Positions 9,810 to 19,818 of a stretch of DNA of 64,000 nucleotides are shown piece after piece. The stretch comes from Emiliania huxleyi CCMP1516 (lineage: Eukaryota > Haptophyta > Isochrysidales > Noelaerhabdaceae), in assembly GCF_000372725.1 (NCBI RefSeq), contig NW_005199907.1:74300-138299 (forward strand), given 5' to 3'. Made by a program: the position numbers and the translations under genes. The notes below the pieces were generated by a model that saw only the letters and a list, made by a program, of their open reading frames with translations, searched no databases and had not been told where the DNA came from. Each line of letters begins with the position of its first letter. Within the stretch, counting starts at the first letter, position 1.

Positions 9810-11780
9810 GCGGCTCCGGTGGTGTGCCTGTCTGTGATAGTACTAGCACGCGCCAGTTCGCACCTGTGTCGAGCCTGTCTGCTGTGAGAGAGACTTATTT
9901 TGTTTACATTCTTCTTTTGCACAACACCTGGTGTACCTGTGTTAGTGCCAGTGCGCGCCAGTCCCGTGCCCAGTGTTGTGCGAGGGAGCTTTGTTGTAAA
10001 ATTCTTCTTCTTTTTTGAGAGCGCCTTCGTTGTTAATAATAAGACAGACAGACGGACACTTGCTGTAGCCACATGACACGCACACACTCACACCGCACCG
10101 CACCCGCCACCCCGCACCCACGCCCCCCCCCCCCGCCTCGCCTGAGTTGGAAGGAGATGGGAAGCTGGAACAGCCCGAGGAAAGGAGCGAAACAAACACG
10201 TATGGGAGGTTGAAATCGTGCACCACGCTGCCCGGCGTTTCTCACTTTCCGGGACAGCCCCGCCCTTTCGAGGCAGGAAAGTGGTGGCTACCCCGTACGT
10301 CCAGCCCACTACGACCCCCTCGCCGACCGCCCGGACTAAAATTCTTCTTTTGATCAAGACGCCAGCCTCTTACGAACATGCCCGTAGGTGAACCCGTAGG
10401 TGAACTGCAAGAACCAAACTTATCAAGAATTCAACGAAATGAACTCTCTCTTACCCCTAATTGTTGCTATTCTGACTGGGTTGTAACAAAGTTTGAACCA
10501 CACGCGCGGCGCGAGGCCTTGCGCCCCATGCGGTACGGGGCCGTGAAACCCATCGCCTGGGGGTGCTAGGACACCGAGAGACATGATCCAGAAGTGCCAG
10601 GCACACCCACAGTGGTCAACACGAGAACGCCGAAATCGTGACCTCGGAACGCGGTCACGGCAAATCTGACTAATCTGTAACAACCGTTAATACGGATGGC
10701 TCACGCTGGCGCATGGCCTCGCCGCTGCTACCCTCCCGACCTCAGGTGAGCAGACAAGATCCCCTGAGCTGCCGGCGCTCTCTGATCGCCCGGATCGCAA
10801 CTGCCGTGGCAAAACTGCGAGCTCCCGAGGACGTCTGGCGCCGAGTGCGTCTGGCACCGGGCACGGAAGCTCGCACTCGGCCGCACGCGATAGTGCTGCC
10901 GCGAGAGCGCCTGCCAGGTACGACATGTCTCGTGTAGACTCCTCCTGGGTCATGGTCGGTCATATGCAGGACGGCCAGAGTCGCCCACATCGCCTACGCG
11001 GTCCCGAGTGTGGTCAGGCTGATACACCGCGACTCAACGGTTGAGTGCGGCCAGCGCACACAAAAGTCGTCGACTGCGGCCTGGCGCGGTGATCATAGGT
11101 GCTGGAGACCAGGCAGTATGAGCCTGTAAATGGGCACGCATGAACTCGGTACCTACATTCGCAGAGGCCCGGCAAGGATGGGATCTAGTAGAGTGATTGC
11201 GCACTGAGACCGTGCTCCGTGGGTCGCTGGAATGACCTGAAAGGCATCCTCAGTGCCGCTGCTCGACTCTCCAGTGTCACAGCCGATGCCTGTGACCTGG
11301 TCACCGCCGCACGCAGGTTGAGATCCGCGCCTCCTCGGGTGTGCCCTCATAGACAGCCTTCGGCGGCGCGTAGCGATGCGAGAGCCGCTCCTACACAGGC
11401 GTGTACGGTGAACCACCGACGGATAGAGCACAGATCTATGGTCTCGCCGGCAGCCTCTGAGGTCGAGACGAGGCTGCCGGCGTCGCCGCTGCAGCTCTGG
11501 GCATCACCTGCACAAGCCAAGCAGACTTTGTTACAAAAGCGGAGGCGTGTCGACGCGCCGCGCGCTCACATACTTGGGCTCCCATCTCGGCGCGTGCGAG
11601 TCAAGGCCGAACCGACTAGCTGCCGCCGCGGCGGTTGTGGCTGGGCTGCAGGCAGGCCTGTGGCCGGCGCTCGGCAAGCTGTGGCGCGGCGCCGGCGCAG
11701 CGCGTGTTACAAATTCGGCGGCGATAGTCAGATTTCTTTGGCGAGTCAGAATAGCAACAATTAGGGGTATCAAGAAAGAA
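9810..11780. other. Non-coding region with inverted repeats
   Basis: No supported gene. 9810-10340 holds T-rich segments with repeated ATTCTTCTT. 10452-11769 is bounded by a perfect 26-bp inverted repeat (listed separately). A 12-bp pair (TTGTAACAAAGT at 10481, its complement at 11525) is nested inside. The interior has no transposase-like frame. Confidence 0.5.
10452..11769. mobile_element. Putative non-autonomous element with 26-bp terminal inverted repeats
   Basis: 10452-10477 (TACCCCTAATTGTTGCTATT + 6 bp) is the exact reverse complement of 11744-11769. Outside the left arm is TATCAAGAATTCAACGAAAT, and starting at the last base of the right arm is TATCAAGAAAGAAATGAAG. These may be remnants of a duplicated target. 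The interior (about 1.27 kb) lacks a recognisable transposase. Confidence 0.45.
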
Positions 11781-14156
11781 ATGAAGCTCGAGGCTCGCCG
11801 GGTCTGCTCCAAGATGCGCCGCAGCCGCCGCAGCCGCAGCACCTCGACCCCGTCTGCTGGCGAGCCTGCTGCGAAACGGCGGCATGCCGGCAGGGCGGCT
11901 GCGGACGGCGGTGCTGCGGCGGCAGCGGTGGCCGATGTCGAGATTGAGGATGCTGACGCAGCGTTGGTGGCGGCGGCCGACGGCAGCCATGTCGAGCGCG
12001 ATGACGCCGACCATGTTGCCGGTGAGGCTGAGCGGGAGTCTCATCCCGCCAACCGGCCGCGGCGCGCTTCCAGCCGAGCAGTCAGCAGCGCCAGCGAGGG
12101 CAGTCGACCCGTGCCAAGGGTGGTCCTCAAGCTTGCGGGCTTCGAGGAGTGGGCTGCAGCGCGGGTGGGCGGACGCAGCGGCCAGGGCGTGGCCTCGACG
12201 GCGATGGTGCCGTTCGAGGCCCACCCCGAAGAGGGGGAGGGGGAGGGGGAGGGGGAGGAGGAGGAGGAGGAGGAGGAGGAGGAGGAGGGCAGGCAGGTGG
12301 AGGGCGGGGCGGCGGCCGAGCGGCTCGCGCCGCGCTGGAGCGTGCCTGTGGGTCCGAGCTGGCGTGCGTACGGCAGCTTCGAGGACGCGGGGCTGGACGT
12401 GGTCCACCGCGGCGGGCCCCTCGACCCGGCCACGCCTCTGCCAATCGACGGCGGCGCTCCCGAGGCTGCGAGCTTCTGGCGCGGCGGCGGCGGCGGCGGC
12501 GGGAGCGGCGGCGGCGGCGGCGGGAGCGGCGGCGGCGGCGGCGGGAGGAGCGGCGGCGGCGGCGGGAGAGGCGGCCGCCAGCCGCAAGCCGGGCGGATGC
12601 ACTGCTGGCACCCGGTGCCGTCGGGCGTGTATGCGCACGTGCTCGACCAGTGGCGCGACTTTCGGCGGGCGAGCGACGCGCATCTCGGCAGCGGCGCGAG
12701 GGAGGGCGCGGCGAAGGCAGCTGCGGGGCGGGGGGCGGCGCGGGGGCGCGACGGCCCTCCGCCCAACCTGTGGGAGTGCGTGTCCGAGGAGGAGCTCGGC
12801 GGGGTGGTGGGGCCGGCGGAGGGTCCCGCCGAGTCGGACGGGGCCCTCCGCCGCCCGCAGCATCCCGGCCCGCAGCAGCCCGAGCCAGCCGGCTCCGCCT
12901 CCGCCGCCGTGCGGGCGGCATACGCGCCGCGCTGCGAGCCGCGCTGCGCGCCGCGCTGCGAGCCGCGCGAGAGGGCAGCCGCCGCCGCGACGCGGACGGC
13001 GCCGGCGGCGGACGCCCTCCTCCTGGCCGCGCCGCAGAGAGACCACGAGCTGTCGGCGGTCTTCGAGCAGGCCGCGCAGTGGAGCTCGAAGGGCGTTGTC
13101 TTCAAGGCGCTCTCCTCGTTGCAGTACCTGAAGCAGCAGCAGCAGCAGCAGCAGCAGCGCGACGAGCCGCTCGCCGACGACACTTCCTCGCCGCTCGCTC
13201 TCCGCCACGCGCCGCCGCCCGCGCCGTCGTCCGCCGCCGACCTCGCCGCCGCGCGCCGCGCGACGTACCTAGTCGCGCCGCCAGAGGGCGTGGCGGCGGG
13301 CGGCACGTTTCTGGCCGAGGTGGCGGGGCGGCGCCTCCTCCTCCGCGTGCCGGCGGCGTGGCGGGGAGGGGGCCTCGCGATGCGGCTGCCGCCGCTGCAA
13401 GAGGACGGCGCGGCCGACGTGCCGCGTGTGCCGCAACTCGACGCCGCGCGCAGCCAGGGCCCCGCCGCAGCCGCTGCAGCCCCCTCGTGCGCCGGCGACA
13501 CGTTCGAGGCGCGCGCGGGCGGCAGGTCCGTCGCGGCCGGCGGGCTGGTGATGGCCGCCCTCCCCGCCGGCGAAGGGCGCGCCGCCGAGCTGGTGGCGGT
13601 GCCTCTGCACGCGCCGCTCGCCGCCGGGGGCTCGGTCCGCTTCTCGCCCGCCCCGCTGCCGCACCCGCTGAGCGAGCCAATCGGCACTGGCCGCCTGCCC
13701 GAGCCGGTGGCCGCCACTTCCGCGGTGCACGCGGGCCAGCAGCGCGTGGCGGTCAAGGTGCCGGTGGGCGGCAGCGGAGTCGGCAGCGTCCTGCTCGTCC
13801 GGGTGCCGCCCGGGTGCGGTTCACGGCAGGATTGCGAGCCCGTGGCGGGCGGCAGCGCGCCCACCCTCGCCGCCCTCGTCGTCCCCAGCGCCGGCTGCAC
13901 CAACCTGACCCTCCTCTGCTCGCCGGGCTGGGGAGACGCGCCCGCCGGCGCCACGCACAGCCCGCAGCCCTCCTACTTCGAGGCGGAGGTGCCCTTGCAG
14001 TCTAAGCCCGGCGAGTGGCTCCTCGCGAGCGCGGGGGACGGCCGCCTGGTCAGCTTCACGGTGCCGAAGGAGCTGCCCGCAAGCAGGAAGGTGGTGGTGC
14101 AGGCGGAGGCCTCGGCTGCACCCGCGTGGCGCGGCAGGTGCGCGAGGGCCGTCTGA
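11781..14156 (+). CDS. Low-complexity protein with beta-repeat-like C-terminus, unknown function
   Basis: 791 residues if started at ATG 11781 (MKLEARRVCSKMRRSRRSRS); the frame is open further upstream to 11547 through the inverted repeat. The N-terminus is basic and nuclear-like (KMRRSRRSRS, AKRRH), then comes a poly-Glu block (about 12235-12290), a poly-Gly block (12480-12575), a Trp-containing conserved-looking patch (HCWHPVPSGVYAHVLDQWRD), and a poly-Gln run (13132-13160). The last 270 residues repeat a module of about 60 residues with F-x-A-x-x-x-G-R and VPAG/VPPG turns (GGTFLAEVAGRRLLLRVPA; DTFEARAGGRSVAAGG; ESYFEAEVPL-type ending). Such beta-rich repeats are common in haptophyte proteins of unknown role. 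No catalytic motif is seen. Confidence 0.6.
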   Translation: MKLEARRVCSKMRRSRRSRSTSTPSAGEPAAKRRHAGRAAADGGAAAAAVADVEIEDADAALVAAADGSHVERDDADHVAGEAERESHPANRPRRASSRAVSSASEGSRPVPRVVLKLAGFEEWAAARVGGRSGQGVASTAMVPFEAHPEEGEGEGEGEEEEEEEEEEEGRQVEGGAAAERLAPRWSVPVGPSWRAYGSFEDAGLDVVHRGGPLDPATPLPIDGGAPEAASFWRGGGGGGGSGGGGGGSGGGGGGRSGGGGGRGGRQPQAGRMHCWHPVPSGVYAHVLDQWRDFRRASDAHLGSGAREGAAKAAAGRGAARGRDGPPPNLWECVSEEELGGVVGPAEGPAESDGALRRPQHPGPQQPEPAGSASAAVRAAYAPRCEPRCAPRCEPRERAAAAATRTAPAADALLLAAPQRDHELSAVFEQAAQWSSKGVVFKALSSLQYLKQQQQQQQQRDEPLADDTSSPLALRHAPPPAPSSAADLAAARRATYLVAPPEGVAAGGTFLAEVAGRRLLLRVPAAWRGGGLAMRLPPLQEDGAADVPRVPQLDAARSQGPAAAAAAPSCAGDTFEARAGGRSVAAGGLVMAALPAGEGRAAELVAVPLHAPLAAGGSVRFSPAPLPHPLSEPIGTGRLPEPVAATSAVHAGQQRVAVKVPVGGSGVGSVLLVRVPPGCGSRQDCEPVAGGSAPTLAALVVPSAGCTNLTLLCSPGWGDAPAGATHSPQPSYFEAEVPLQSKPGEWLLASAGDGRLVSFTVPKELPASRKVVVQAEASAAPAWRGRCARAV

Positions 14157-14508
14157 GCGGAGACCGCCCGCCGACCTATCTCTCTCTCTCTCTCTATGTG
14201 GTCTCTCTATGAATGTGCGCATCTACTTGCCGGATGCCGCCATGATGTTCCTGTGTAATGATTGTGTAAAGCCGTGCTGTGTACCCTTCAAATTCAGATC
14301 ACCTAAAAATGGTACCTGGAACGCCCGGCTGACCGGAGAGGATAACCAGAAACCACGGCGCGGGGTGGGTCGGAGGGGTGTGCGAAAAGGCTCACTCTGT
14401 ACCTCAGTCCTCACGCTCCTTAACTTCACTCACACTGCTGCTAGTTTCTTTTATCAAACATCCATTACGTACGCATTAGGAATCCTATTCGTCTCCTTCC
14501 TCGCCACG

Positions 14509-15402
14509 TCAACGGAGCGGCGGCAGCGACTTGTACGCCTCGGTATTCTTAATGGAACCCCAGCAATTGTGACCGTGCACGCTTTGGCAAGCATAACTGT
14601 AGCCCCAAAAATTCGTGCTCCACTTGGCGAACTTGCCCGACCGGTCGATTCGGGTCGACATCGGGCAGTATGCCTCCTCGGGCAGCACAAGCACGCGGAG
14701 CCGGGGGTGGACCCCCCTAGTCCATTCAAACCACATCATCTCCTGGTCGCCCTGTCGCACTTCGGGCTTGGTGTTCTCCCCCTTATCCGGTCCATCGTCG
14801 AGGCGGGTGTGCTGCCGCCAGAGCAGTCGTTTCGCTGCGCCCACAAAGAAGCTGCGCACGTCAGCTGAGGAGCTGTTGAATGCAACGATGCAGCTGCATA
14901 GAAGCGGGGCGCTGTGATTAGCGAAGGGTTGCTTCCTTCGGTTTGGATCGAGAGGCGCGGCCACGTCGGCGACTGAAAGTGACTTGGCGAGTAGATTGTG
15001 GACAAATGTGGGCTCCATGACGAAGACGTCGCTGTCGAGAAAGAGGGAGCGCTCAAAAGGCGAGAGGAGGTAAGCTGAAAACTTGCCCAGATAGAAGATG
15101 AGCATGCCTTCTTGTGCGCGTGCGTTGTACGAGGTTTCGTTCGAGGTGCGCAGGTCATCAATCAGCGCCGCCAGCTCCGGGGCGGTGCGCTCGCCGCGTG
15201 TCAGAGGCACATGCAAGTCCCACAGGTGCTGAGCGTTAGCCGCCTCCAGCAGACTGGCTGCCTCGCTGTTATGGACGAGCGCCATGGGGTACATTGGGCT
15301 CATTCGTGCACGAAGCAAACGTGCCGCGCCGATGGTCTCGTCAAGCGCGCGGCGCGCCGAGGGGGGGCCACCCTTCCGCTGCTTAGCGACCACTACATTC
15401 AT
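14509..15402 (-). CDS. GT-A fold glycosyltransferase with DSD motif
   Basis: Starts MNVVVAKQRKGG at 15402 and ends ...AYKSLPPLR-stop at 14509, about 297 residues. The core has LIFYLGKFSAYLLSPFERS, then LFLDSDVFVMEPTF, where DSD is the metal- and nucleotide-sugar-binding DxD motif, and an acceptor-site-like region with QGDQEMMWFEW. This is typical of GT8/GT77-like enzymes in the secretory pathway. It overlaps the end of the upstream GT32 gene by about 20 bp, or is joined to it by an unrecognised intron, in which case the product would carry two transferase domains. No signal sequence is visible at this start, which favours an upstream exon or fusion. Confidence 0.6.
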   Translation of the reverse strand: MNVVVAKQRKGGPPSARRALDETIGAARLLRARMSPMYPMALVHNSEAASLLEAANAQHLWDLHVPLTRGERTAPELAALIDDLRTSNETSYNARAQEGMLIFYLGKFSAYLLSPFERSLFLDSDVFVMEPTFVHNLLAKSLSVADVAAPLDPNRRKQPFANHSAPLLCSCIVAFNSSSADVRSFFVGAAKRLLWRQHTRLDDGPDKGENTKPEVRQGDQEMMWFEWTRGVHPRLRVLVLPEEAYCPMSTRIDRSGKFAKWSTNFWGYSYACQSVHGHNCWGSIKNTEAYKSLPPLR

Positions 15403-16732
15403 GACGACACCAGCGTGCGGAATCGGTGTCTCTGCACCCGAGTGAGAGATTGGTTGGCTTGCAAGACCCGGTGAGCGGGTCGACGTAATCGGGGGTGACG
15501 TCGCTGTCCGTGTCGACCGTGCCCTCCTCGGCGTCCGGGATGTTGTCACCATCTGACTCGAGGTCGAGGTAGACGGGGGTGCTTTGCCAGGAGCTGAGCG
15601 CCGCGTCGGGCTCTTGCTGGACGCGCTCTTAATCGCATAAGAGCTGTTGCCCGACAAATCGCGCATCGCCGACCACGATTGCAGGATCGTCAGCACAGGC
15701 CGAAGGTGTCCATGGGATGCGCGATCCTCGGCAATGGCTCGCTCGATGATGGCGAGGATTGCATGCGCAATTTCATTCCGCATCTCATCGCGCGCACGCT
15801 TCTTCCATGCTGTCGGGGCCCGGAGGGAGGCGGGGAGGGGTTGATCGAGGGCAGGGGGCCGTGTGTGGTGGGTGGGGGAGGGGTAGAGGGCGGAGGGGGG
15901 GTCCGCCTGTCACGTGCAGGACGGTCGCGCCGGCCTCCACAAGCGCTCGCACGTGCCAATCCCAGCCAAGGCTCGGGGCCCAGCCAAACTTGCGCCAAGG
16001 AAAGGTGCGCACATCAAGCGCGCCAATAAGTGCACTAGGATGCCTTGCCATGTATTCGGTAGGCCAAACGCACGACGCGTAGTCCCAGTTGTTCACGCCT
16101 TTGCGCCATGAGCCTGTACGCATATAGCGGAGCCAGTCCTTCCCGAAGCTAGTGCCTGGCGGCGCAAGCATAGCGCCATTGTTGAGTTTGCCGGACCACG
16201 AGTCGTTGTTTGCTATGTTTGGCCTCCCGTCGGCACGACGCGGAGGTTTGGCACGATCGTGCTCAGTTCCCAACACAAAAACGCGGCAGCGACGATACCT
16301 TTGCACGTCCCTGCTCACAACAAACGCGTCACCGTCGAGAAACCAGCCGCCATGCTGATGCAACACCATTGCACGATGGGCGTCCGCTTTGTGGGCAGCC
16401 AGCTTCAGCTGCTTTGGCAGGGCAGTCTCATCGATGGCCAACTGCTGGAAGCTGTGGTTTGCGAACAGCATGCCGAAACCGGTGCAAGTGGACAATGCAG
16501 GCACATCCTTCCCGACGTGGTACTTGATGGCGGAAGGCTGGAGAAAGACCGTGGCCGCGAGCAATGAGAGCAGATCCTGCATTGGCGGGCAAGTCTCTCC
16601 GATCCAAATCTTGTGCAAGACGTTGGGGATAACTTCTGCACTTCCTCCGCATAGTGGTGGCGCTGCGTCGGCAAGCAGCGGCATTCGGCGCACGCACGCG
16701 GAGCCGTGTGATGTTGCTGTATGCTGATACAC
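15383..16732 (-). CDS. GT32 glycosyltransferase with C-terminal TSP3-like calcium repeat
   Basis: Three exons give an open frame of 390 residues: 16732-15907, 15809-15697 and 15616-15383. Introns are 15810-15906 (GC-AG) and 15617-15696 (GT-AG). The GT32 signature is clear: IPNVLHKIWIGE, HKADAHRAMVLHQHGG, then WFLDGDAFVV with the DxD motif, and later NDSWSGKLNNGAMLAPPG. The last exon uses a frame hidden behind a longer ORF and encodes YLDLESDGDNIPDAEEG then DTDSDVTPDYVDPLTG, a thrombospondin type-3-like Ca-binding pattern, followed by a four-Cys tail. GT32 enzymes (Och1, capsule transferases) transfer sugars in the secretory pathway. The calcium module is unusual here and could anchor the enzyme to glycans or calcified matrix (inference). 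Confidence 0.65.
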
Positions 16733-17223
16733 AAACTCTCTTTTCTAAATCCCCTCTCTCTCGTTTGTGAGCACTTGAGCACGGCAGGGGTCCGCCAGCA
16801 GCTCAAACTCGCCTCAAACATTAAGCGCGGAAATATCAGCACCGGGACGGCGGCAAACAAAGCTCTCGCCCTATGAAAGTAAATTTAAATGTAGCTGCAT
16901 GCCTACTCTGGGTGTTCGCCGCCGCTATAAAGGGGGGGAAAAAGTGAGAAGAGGAATGGGGGAGGGGGGGAAAGTGGTGCGTGGTGGGCGGCAAGGGCGG
17001 GGGGCGCGGGCGGCCCTCCCCCTCTCTCTCGGCCCTGACAGCTGACTCCACACGACACCCTCCAAGTAAGTAACTCCGCTAAAGCCGTACGACCTCCGTT
17101 CTTCCGCCTCTTACAATAACTGCTACTCTTTTTGTGGCCTTGGACAATATCTCGCCCGATCGACTGAACTGCAGCTGAACCGTCTGTGAATCTCAACACG
17201 AGACTCCAATGCATTATTGTCTC
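16733..17223. other. Intergenic region between divergent/convergent genes
   Basis: Upstream of the GT32 start. Contains GCTATAAAGGGGGG at about 16922-16935, a TATA-like motif on the plus strand with no plus-strand gene following, so it is probably incidental. The rest is G/T-rich without a coding frame. Confidence 0.3.
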
Positions 17224-19032
17224 TCAATCCCGACTCCGGAGCCCCTCCCTTCCCCAATCCACGGACGCGTCCCAACTCGAGGCGCGGGCCCGCGTGGTGC
17301 CCGTGAAGCTGCGGCTGCGCCTGAGCCGCAGCCCCATCCGCACGGCGTCCACCCCCTTCCGCACGGCGTCGGCCCTCCTCCCAGACGCCTCCTTGAGCTC
17401 GCCAATGATCTCCGACAGCCGTCGCGCCGTCGCGTCAAAGTGGCGTGGCGTGCCCGTCTTGGTGCCGGCCGAGGCGACACGTCGAGGGCCAGCCGAGCGC
17501 GGGTCGCCGGCCAAGTCAGCGAGGTCAAAGATGACGCACCTCGGGTCGCCTCGCTCGCGCAGCTCCCGCTTCCACCGCGCCAGCTCCTAAGATTGTCGGG
17601 GGCAGGGTTGGTGAAGAGACGCCGCCCGCACGCCCAAGCTGATCCGGGCGGTGGGCCTCGGTGGCGTGGATGTAGCCAAGCCTCTGGATCTCGGAGAGGG
17701 CGGCGTACTGCAGCAGCCCAAAGTTCTGGACGGCCGGCCGCAGGTAGAGGTCGGCGTGCACGTCGCGCGCCTCGTCGCGCTGCCACTGAGCGGGGTCTCG
17801 AACCGGGCGGGGTCAAGGAGAGCAGGGTTGTCGAGTCGCGGGGCGCGGGGCGTCTCTGTCGGCGCTCTGCCGTCTCTCTGTCGGCGCTCTGGGGAGGGGC
17901 GGGCGGTCATAGCCGCCTCGGACGAGACAAAGGCCAGCTGCGACGCGATGGCCGCCATCGACGGCACGTCGCCCGGCGCCTGCTCGCCGGCGATCCACGC
18001 GCGCAGCCGGCGGAGGAGGAAGGAGAGGCCGCCCAGCGAGGCGCCGTAGTTGGGCGAGAGGAAGGGCGTCTCGGAGCGCACGTCGACGGCGATGATGGTC
18101 GACGCGCCTAATTAGTAACTAACACTAATTAAACATTAATGAACACTAATTAATTAATTAGCGACGATGGTCGACGCGCCGAGCTCCCGGCGCATCACGT
18201 CGGCGGGCAGGTTATTGACGTAGCCGCCGTCGCAGAGCAGATGCACGACCTCAGTGCCGTGCTCGTCGACAATCGCGTCGCAGACGGGTGGCTGTCGAGG
18301 GCAAGAGGCGGGAGAGGGTGGGGGAGGGGGGGCGAGGGGGGGGGGAGGCGAGAGGGAGCGGGCGACCAAGTAGCCCGTGAGCGACATCGACGCGCGCACG
18401 TACTTCCACATCGCCCCGTTGCGGTGGATGACGGCCGAGGACGTGTACAGGTCGGTCGTGACGCAAAACATCGGCGTCACCTGTGGGCGAGGGAGCGGGG
18501 AGCGAAACGCTGCGTACGAGGCGCGCGGCACGCCGCTCAGGCCGCCCGCACCAAGTCCTCGATCTTAGCCGCCCCCAGCGCGTTGACGACGAAGCGGTTG
18601 AGCCCCTCGCCTAGAAGGTTCCTGGAAGGTCCCTAGAAGGTCCCTCGAGGGTCCCTAGAAGCGGAGCCCCTCGCCCGAAAAGTAGGAGGTGATTGGCAGG
18701 GTCAGGTCGCGCACGAAGCCCCAGGTGGAGGACATGCCGGCCGCGAAGTTGCGCACCACGCACCGCACCGCGGAGAGGGAGCCGATCGGGTCGAATGGAT
18801 CGTCGTAGAGAGACCAGACGGCGGAGACGAAGGCGCCTGTCGGAAGCGGGGCGGGGCGTGCGCGCCGACAGGGGGCGCGCGGAGGGGGCGGCTGGAGCGA
18901 GGGGGCGCCTTGCGACGTGCCGCCGATCTGGTCGACAGGGACGCCCGCCTCCCGCATCGCTCGCAGTACGCCGAGGTGCGCGAGGCCGCGCGCGCCTGAG
19001 GGGTGATGAGGAAGGGCTCTGGTCATGGCGTC

Positions 19033-19114
<82 letters not shown>

Positions 19115-19785
19115 GTGTAGTGCGTGGCAGCCCGCGCCCCCGCCGCCGAGGACGAGCCCAAACGTCATTCCGGCGAGCGAGCGCGCCAGCCGGTGCACGT
19201 CCGAGAGGTAGTGCTGCGCCTAGAAGGTTCCTAGAAGGTGCCTAGAAGGTTCCTAGCCGGCGCACGTCCGAGAGGTAGTGCTGCGCGTCGTACGAGTCGT
19301 CGCCGAGGTGCAGCCGTACGTGGTGGTGCCTACGGCTCGGGCGAGCCTTCTAGGAGACTTCTAGGAGACTTCTAGGAGACTTCTAGGAGACTTCTAGGAG
19401 ACTTCTAGGAGACTTCTAGGGGCGGTGTGCCTACGCTCGAGTGGCCTCGGCTGATCTCAGCCAACCTCGCCGTCGAGGTGCAGCCGCGCGGAGGGGGGGA
19501 GGGCGGTGCGTCCGGATAGCGGAGCGCTGCTCGAGCCAGGCGCGCGTCCCCTTTGGCCGCGCGTGCTGCCCGCGGTGCAGCAGCACAAGCTCGCGGGCCG
19601 CGGGGGCGCGGTCCTCGTTGAGAAGCGCCTCGATCGGCTGCACCGCGTGCGGAGGCAGGCCGCCGCCGCCTAGAAGGCACCTAGAAGGCTCCTAGACGGC
19701 TCCTGGAAGGCCGCCGCGTGCGGGGGCGGGCCGCCGCCGCCGCCGCCGCCGCCGCCGCGCATCGCGCGCAGCACCTCACGCAGAA

Positions 19786-19818
<33 letters not shown>

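Noticed and set aside
10378-10400. CCGTAGGTGAAC motif, as found at the 3' end of 18S rRNA
   Set aside because: Only about 12 bases match, the motif occurs twice in tandem, and no neighbouring rRNA sequence is present.
12041-13954. Long minus-strand frame opposite the 11781 gene
   Set aside because: Composition is Arg/Pro/Ser/Ala expected from the antisense of a GC-rich gene; no motif is found.
16922-16935. TATA box (CTATAAAG) on the plus strand
   Set aside because: The only gene nearby runs on the minus strand and no plus-strand gene follows.
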